A stretch of DNA of 7,644 nucleotides, taken from the NCBI GenBank assembly GCA_019419405.1, contig DYAA01000211.1, positions 1 to 7,644 on the forward strand. Reading direction: 5' to 3'. Below the pieces are notes generated by a model, which saw nothing but the letters and a program-made list of their open reading frames with translations, ran no database searches and was not told where the DNA came from. Position numbers and translations under genes: made by a program. Of the stretch, positions 6,112-7,644 are shown one piece after another; positions within the stretch are counted from its first letter, which is position 1, and every line of letters begins with the position of its first letter. The DNA is from Collinsella sp. (GTDB taxonomy: Bacteria; Actinomycetota; Coriobacteriia; Coriobacteriales; Coriobacteriaceae).

Positions 6112-6924
6112 CTATTCGGTGAGATCGGGGCCCTCGCCGGGCACGTATGCCTCGGCGCCCTCGACGCGGTTGATTTGAATGGTTCCAAAGATCTCGTCCT
6201 GGCTCAGCGTGAGCGAGCCACGCTTGGCTAGCTCGAGCATTGCTAGGAAGGTAACGACGAGCTGCTCGGTGGTGGCGTCGCCGTCCAACAGCTCGCGGAA
6301 GGTGCAGGTTTGGTGCGCCATGGTAAAGCGGTCGACAGAGGCCACGGTCAGGTCGAGCGGCACGCGATGCGGCGCCACGTGCTCGGCCTCCAGCAAGAAG
6401 GTCTGTCGCTTACCGTCCAGGTCGGCACAGATGACGGCAAGACCGCGCAGGGTGATGCCAGCTAGGTAGTCGGGCATGAGGCCTAAAAACTCCGGGTCGG
6501 GGCCGGCCACACGCGGGTGCATGCGGCTTTCGGCCTGCATGCGGGCACCGAGGGCCGCAGCCGCGCCCTTAAACTGCTTGTAGGCGATCAGGCGCTGGAT
6601 CAGGACCTCGCGCAAGGCGTCGCCGTCGAGCGTGCTGAGCTCCTCGAGGTCTTCGTCGAACTCGTCATCGTCGTCATCAGCTTTGCGCGGGGCTTCCTGC
6701 GGTACCAGCGAGGCGGCCTTGATGTCCAAAAGGGTTGCCGCGACCAGCAAAAAGTCGCTCGCCACGTCCAGGTCCAACGCCTCGATGCGCTCGGCCTCGG
6801 CAAGGTACTGCTCGGCCACCTCGCTGATGGAGATGGCGCCGATATCAACTTTTTGGCGGGTAACCAGCTGCAGCAGCAGGTCGAACGGTCCGCTGTAGAC
6901 CTGCGTCGACACGCGATACGACAT
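6112..6924 (-). CDS. scpA: Segregation and condensation protein A (ScpA, kleisin)
   Basis: ScpA is the kleisin that bridges the two SMC heads and recruits ScpB in bacterial condensin. The 270-residue product shows the N-terminal kleisin signature SGPFDLLLQLVTRQKVDI at 11-28 and EVAEQYL at 35-41, which contacts the SMC neck. VASDFLLVAATLLDIKAASLVP follows at about 54-75. A short acidic stretch, residues 83-95, almost all Asp and Glu, lies in the flexible linker before the ScpB-binding centre. The C-terminal winged helix is clear in VVTFLAMLELAKRGSLTLSQ followed by FGTIQI, the part that binds the SMC cap. ATG 6924 is supported by a near-ideal AAAGGAGG at 6938-6931 with a 6-nt spacer, the strongest initiation site in the window. 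It is separated from the upstream protease gene by 84 nt and from scpB by 11 nt. Confidence 0.97.
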   Translation of the reverse strand: MSYRVSTQVYSGPFDLLLQLVTRQKVDIGAISISEVAEQYLAEAERIEALDLDVASDFLLVAATLLDIKAASLVPQEAPRKADDDDDEFDEDLEELSTLDGDALREVLIQRLIAYKQFKGAAAALGARMQAESRMHPRVAGPDPEFLGLMPDYLAGITLRGLAVICADLDGKRQTFLLEAEHVAPHRVPLDLTVASVDRFTMAHQTCTFRELLDGDATTEQLVVTFLAMLELAKRGSLTLSQDEIFGTIQINRVEGAEAYVPGEGPDLTE

Positions 6925-6942
6925 CTTCGACCTCCTTTGACG

Positions 6943-6957
6943 GCGCCTTCGCGGCGC
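6943..6957. repeat. 5-bp GC inverted repeat just upstream of the scpA ribosome binding site
   Basis: GCGCC and GGCGC flank a 5-nt loop, ending 5 nt before the scpA ribosome binding site as read on the minus strand. In GC-rich DNA a 5-bp pairing can arise by chance, so only the position next to the binding site makes it notable. Confidence 0.3.
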
Positions 6958-6973
6958 GGTTTGGGTGCATGTT

Positions 6974-6994
6974 TCGACCGTTTTGCACGGTCGA
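6974..6994. repeat. 7-bp perfect inverted repeat upstream of scpA
   Basis: TCGACCG and CGGTCGA flank a 7-nt loop. Because the arms are perfect and the loop short, the transcript could form a stable stem about 50 nt before the scpA start. It could equally be a dyad operator for a DNA-binding protein. GTGCA at 6965-6969 and TGCAC at 6984-6988 could form a competing 5-bp pairing that uses part of the loop and one base of the arm. Confidence 0.5.
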
Positions 6995-7008
6995 CCTGTA
7001 AGTTTACC

Positions 7009-7644
7009 TTAGATGCCGGCGATTGCGAAGTTGAGCAGCTGCTCAGCAAGCGGATACACGGTAACGTCGAAATAGCGGCCGATCACGTCGATGCCGGTCC
7101 ACATGGGCAACAGGTACAGAACCAAGATGAGGATGGGCATAGCGTATTGCTGCAGACGGTAATAGTTGTTGAGCGCCTTGCCTTTGAGGAACGGCACGAT
7201 GATCGACAAGCCGTCGAGCGGCGGGATCGGGATGAGGTTGAAGAACGCGAGCGACAGGTTGACCACGATAAAGGTGGCGCCGAAGTTCATGATCTGGGAC
7301 GCCACGGCAAAGGACATGCTGGCGTAGAGGTTGCCGTACATTGCGTGCATGAGGGCGGCCGCGAGGCACGCGAGCGCGATGTTCGATGCGGGGCCGGCTG
7401 CGCTCACTAGGACCTCGTCACGCTTGGGGTGCTTGAGGTTGTTAAGGTAGACGGGCACGGGCTTGGCGAAGGCGAACACCGGGCCACCGGCTGCGAGCAT
7501 GAGCAGCGGCAGGATGATGGTGCCAAACGGGTCGATATGGTTGAGCGGGTTGAGCGAGACACGACCGCGCGATCGGGCCGTCTTGTCGCCGAGCGCCCAG
7601 GCTGCGGCGGCGTGCGCACTCTCGTGGATAACGATGCCCACGAT
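7009..7644 (-). CDS. Site-2 protease family intramembrane metalloprotease (M50), N-terminus cut by the window edge
   Basis: A polytopic membrane zinc protease related to the short YwhC-type site-2 proteases, which cut substrates within the membrane. 211 residues are visible and the reading frame continues out of the window. The zinc motif HESAH (HExxH) is at visible residues 7-11, in the first hydrophobic segment; the second active-site motif NLIPIPPLDG holds the conserved aspartate ligand of the NPxxDG region. Further hydrophobic stretches (FGTIILPLLMLAAGG, SNIALACLAAALMHAM, AMPILILVLYLLPMW) fit four to six membrane spans. GPASN is also typical of the family. A GTG at 7641 is unlikely to be the true start, because it would leave only five residues before HExxH, too few for the membrane helix. 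No PDZ domain is visible, unlike RseP. The substrate is unknown. Site-2 proteases upstream of scpA are seen in many Gram-positive genomes, so the link is conserved but unexplained. Confidence 0.92.
   Translation of the reverse strand: MVGIVIHESAHAAAAWALGDKTARSRGRVSLNPLNHIDPFGTIILPLLMLAAGGPVFAFAKPVPVYLNNLKHPKRDEVLVSAAGPASNIALACLAAALMHAMYGNLYASMSFAVASQIMNFGATFIVVNLSLAFFNLIPIPPLDGLSIIVPFLKGKALNNYYRLQQYAMPILILVLYLLPMWTGIDVIGRYFDVTVYPLAEQLLNFAIAGI

Larger units (their letters stand above)
6925..7008 (-). promoter_or_regulatory. Structured 84-nt leader between the protease gene and scpA
   Basis: The largest non-coding stretch in the window. Read on the minus strand it holds, in order: a perfect 7-bp inverted repeat (6994-6974), a 5-bp GC inverted repeat (6957-6943), and the scpA ribosome binding site (6938-6931). 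A very weak sigma-70-like pair is possible at the left end of the protease gene: TTCGCA at 7029-7024 and TAAACT at 7006-7001, 17 nt apart, each matching 4 of 6 consensus bases. I cannot tell whether scpA has its own promoter or is read through from the protease gene. No T-run follows either repeat on the minus strand, so they do not look like terminators. Confidence 0.4.

Noticed and set aside
6974..6994. Inverted repeat as an intrinsic terminator for the protease gene
   Set aside because: Neither strand has a T-run after the stem, and the stem is only 7 bp, so it does not meet the usual terminator pattern.
7639..7641. GTG at 7641 as the start of the site-2 protease
   Set aside because: It would place HExxH at residue 6, without the membrane helix that must surround it. 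The frame remains open to the window edge, so the gene is cut by the window.
1..7644. A hidden defence, mobile or secretion system
   Set aside because: Every long minus-strand frame is a recognised core gene, gaps are short, base composition is even across the window, and there are no direct repeats, integrase, transposase or toxin-like small genes.

Overview
The window is a compact, GC-rich stretch of housekeeping genes. All nine recognisable genes lie on the minus strand and read from the right edge to the left. The GC bias, the gene set and the gene order (scpA-scpB-rluB-cmk-plsC-ispH-DUF512-der) suggest a high-GC anaerobic Gram-positive, most likely an actinobacterium of the Coriobacteriia such as Collinsella. 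That assignment rests on recalled gene order and composition, not on a search.

Layout in the direction of transcription: (1) 7644-7009, a site-2 protease (M50) cut at its N-terminus by the window edge; (2) 7008-6925, an 84-nt leader with two small inverted repeats and a strong ribosome binding site; (3) scpA and scpB, the kleisin and winged-helix partners of the SMC condensin; (4) rluB, a 23S rRNA pseudouridine synthase whose start lies inside the end of scpB; (5) a 66-nt gap, then cmk (CMP kinase), plsC (1-acylglycerol-3-phosphate acyltransferase) and ispH (last step of the MEP isoprenoid pathway); (6) a PDZ plus radical-SAM protein of the DUF512 family, function unknown; (7) der, a double-GTPase ribosome assembly factor whose second GTPase domain runs off the left edge.

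From scpA to der the genes are packed with gaps of 2, 2, 3, 10 and 11 nt, one 14-nt overlap and one 66-nt gap. Several ribosome binding sites are built into the final codons or stop codon of the preceding gene. This points to one long, translationally coupled transcript covering chromosome segregation, rRNA modification and ribosome assembly (RluB, Der), nucleotide supply (Cmk), and membrane lipid and isoprenoid synthesis (PlsC, IspH). No terminator, tRNA, rRNA, mobile element, CRISPR array or phage gene is visible.

I found no clearly new system. The items most worth a second look are the uncharacterised DUF512 protein tightly linked to Der, the apparent HX4E (instead of HX4D) acyltransferase motif in PlsC, and the structured leader between the protease and scpA.
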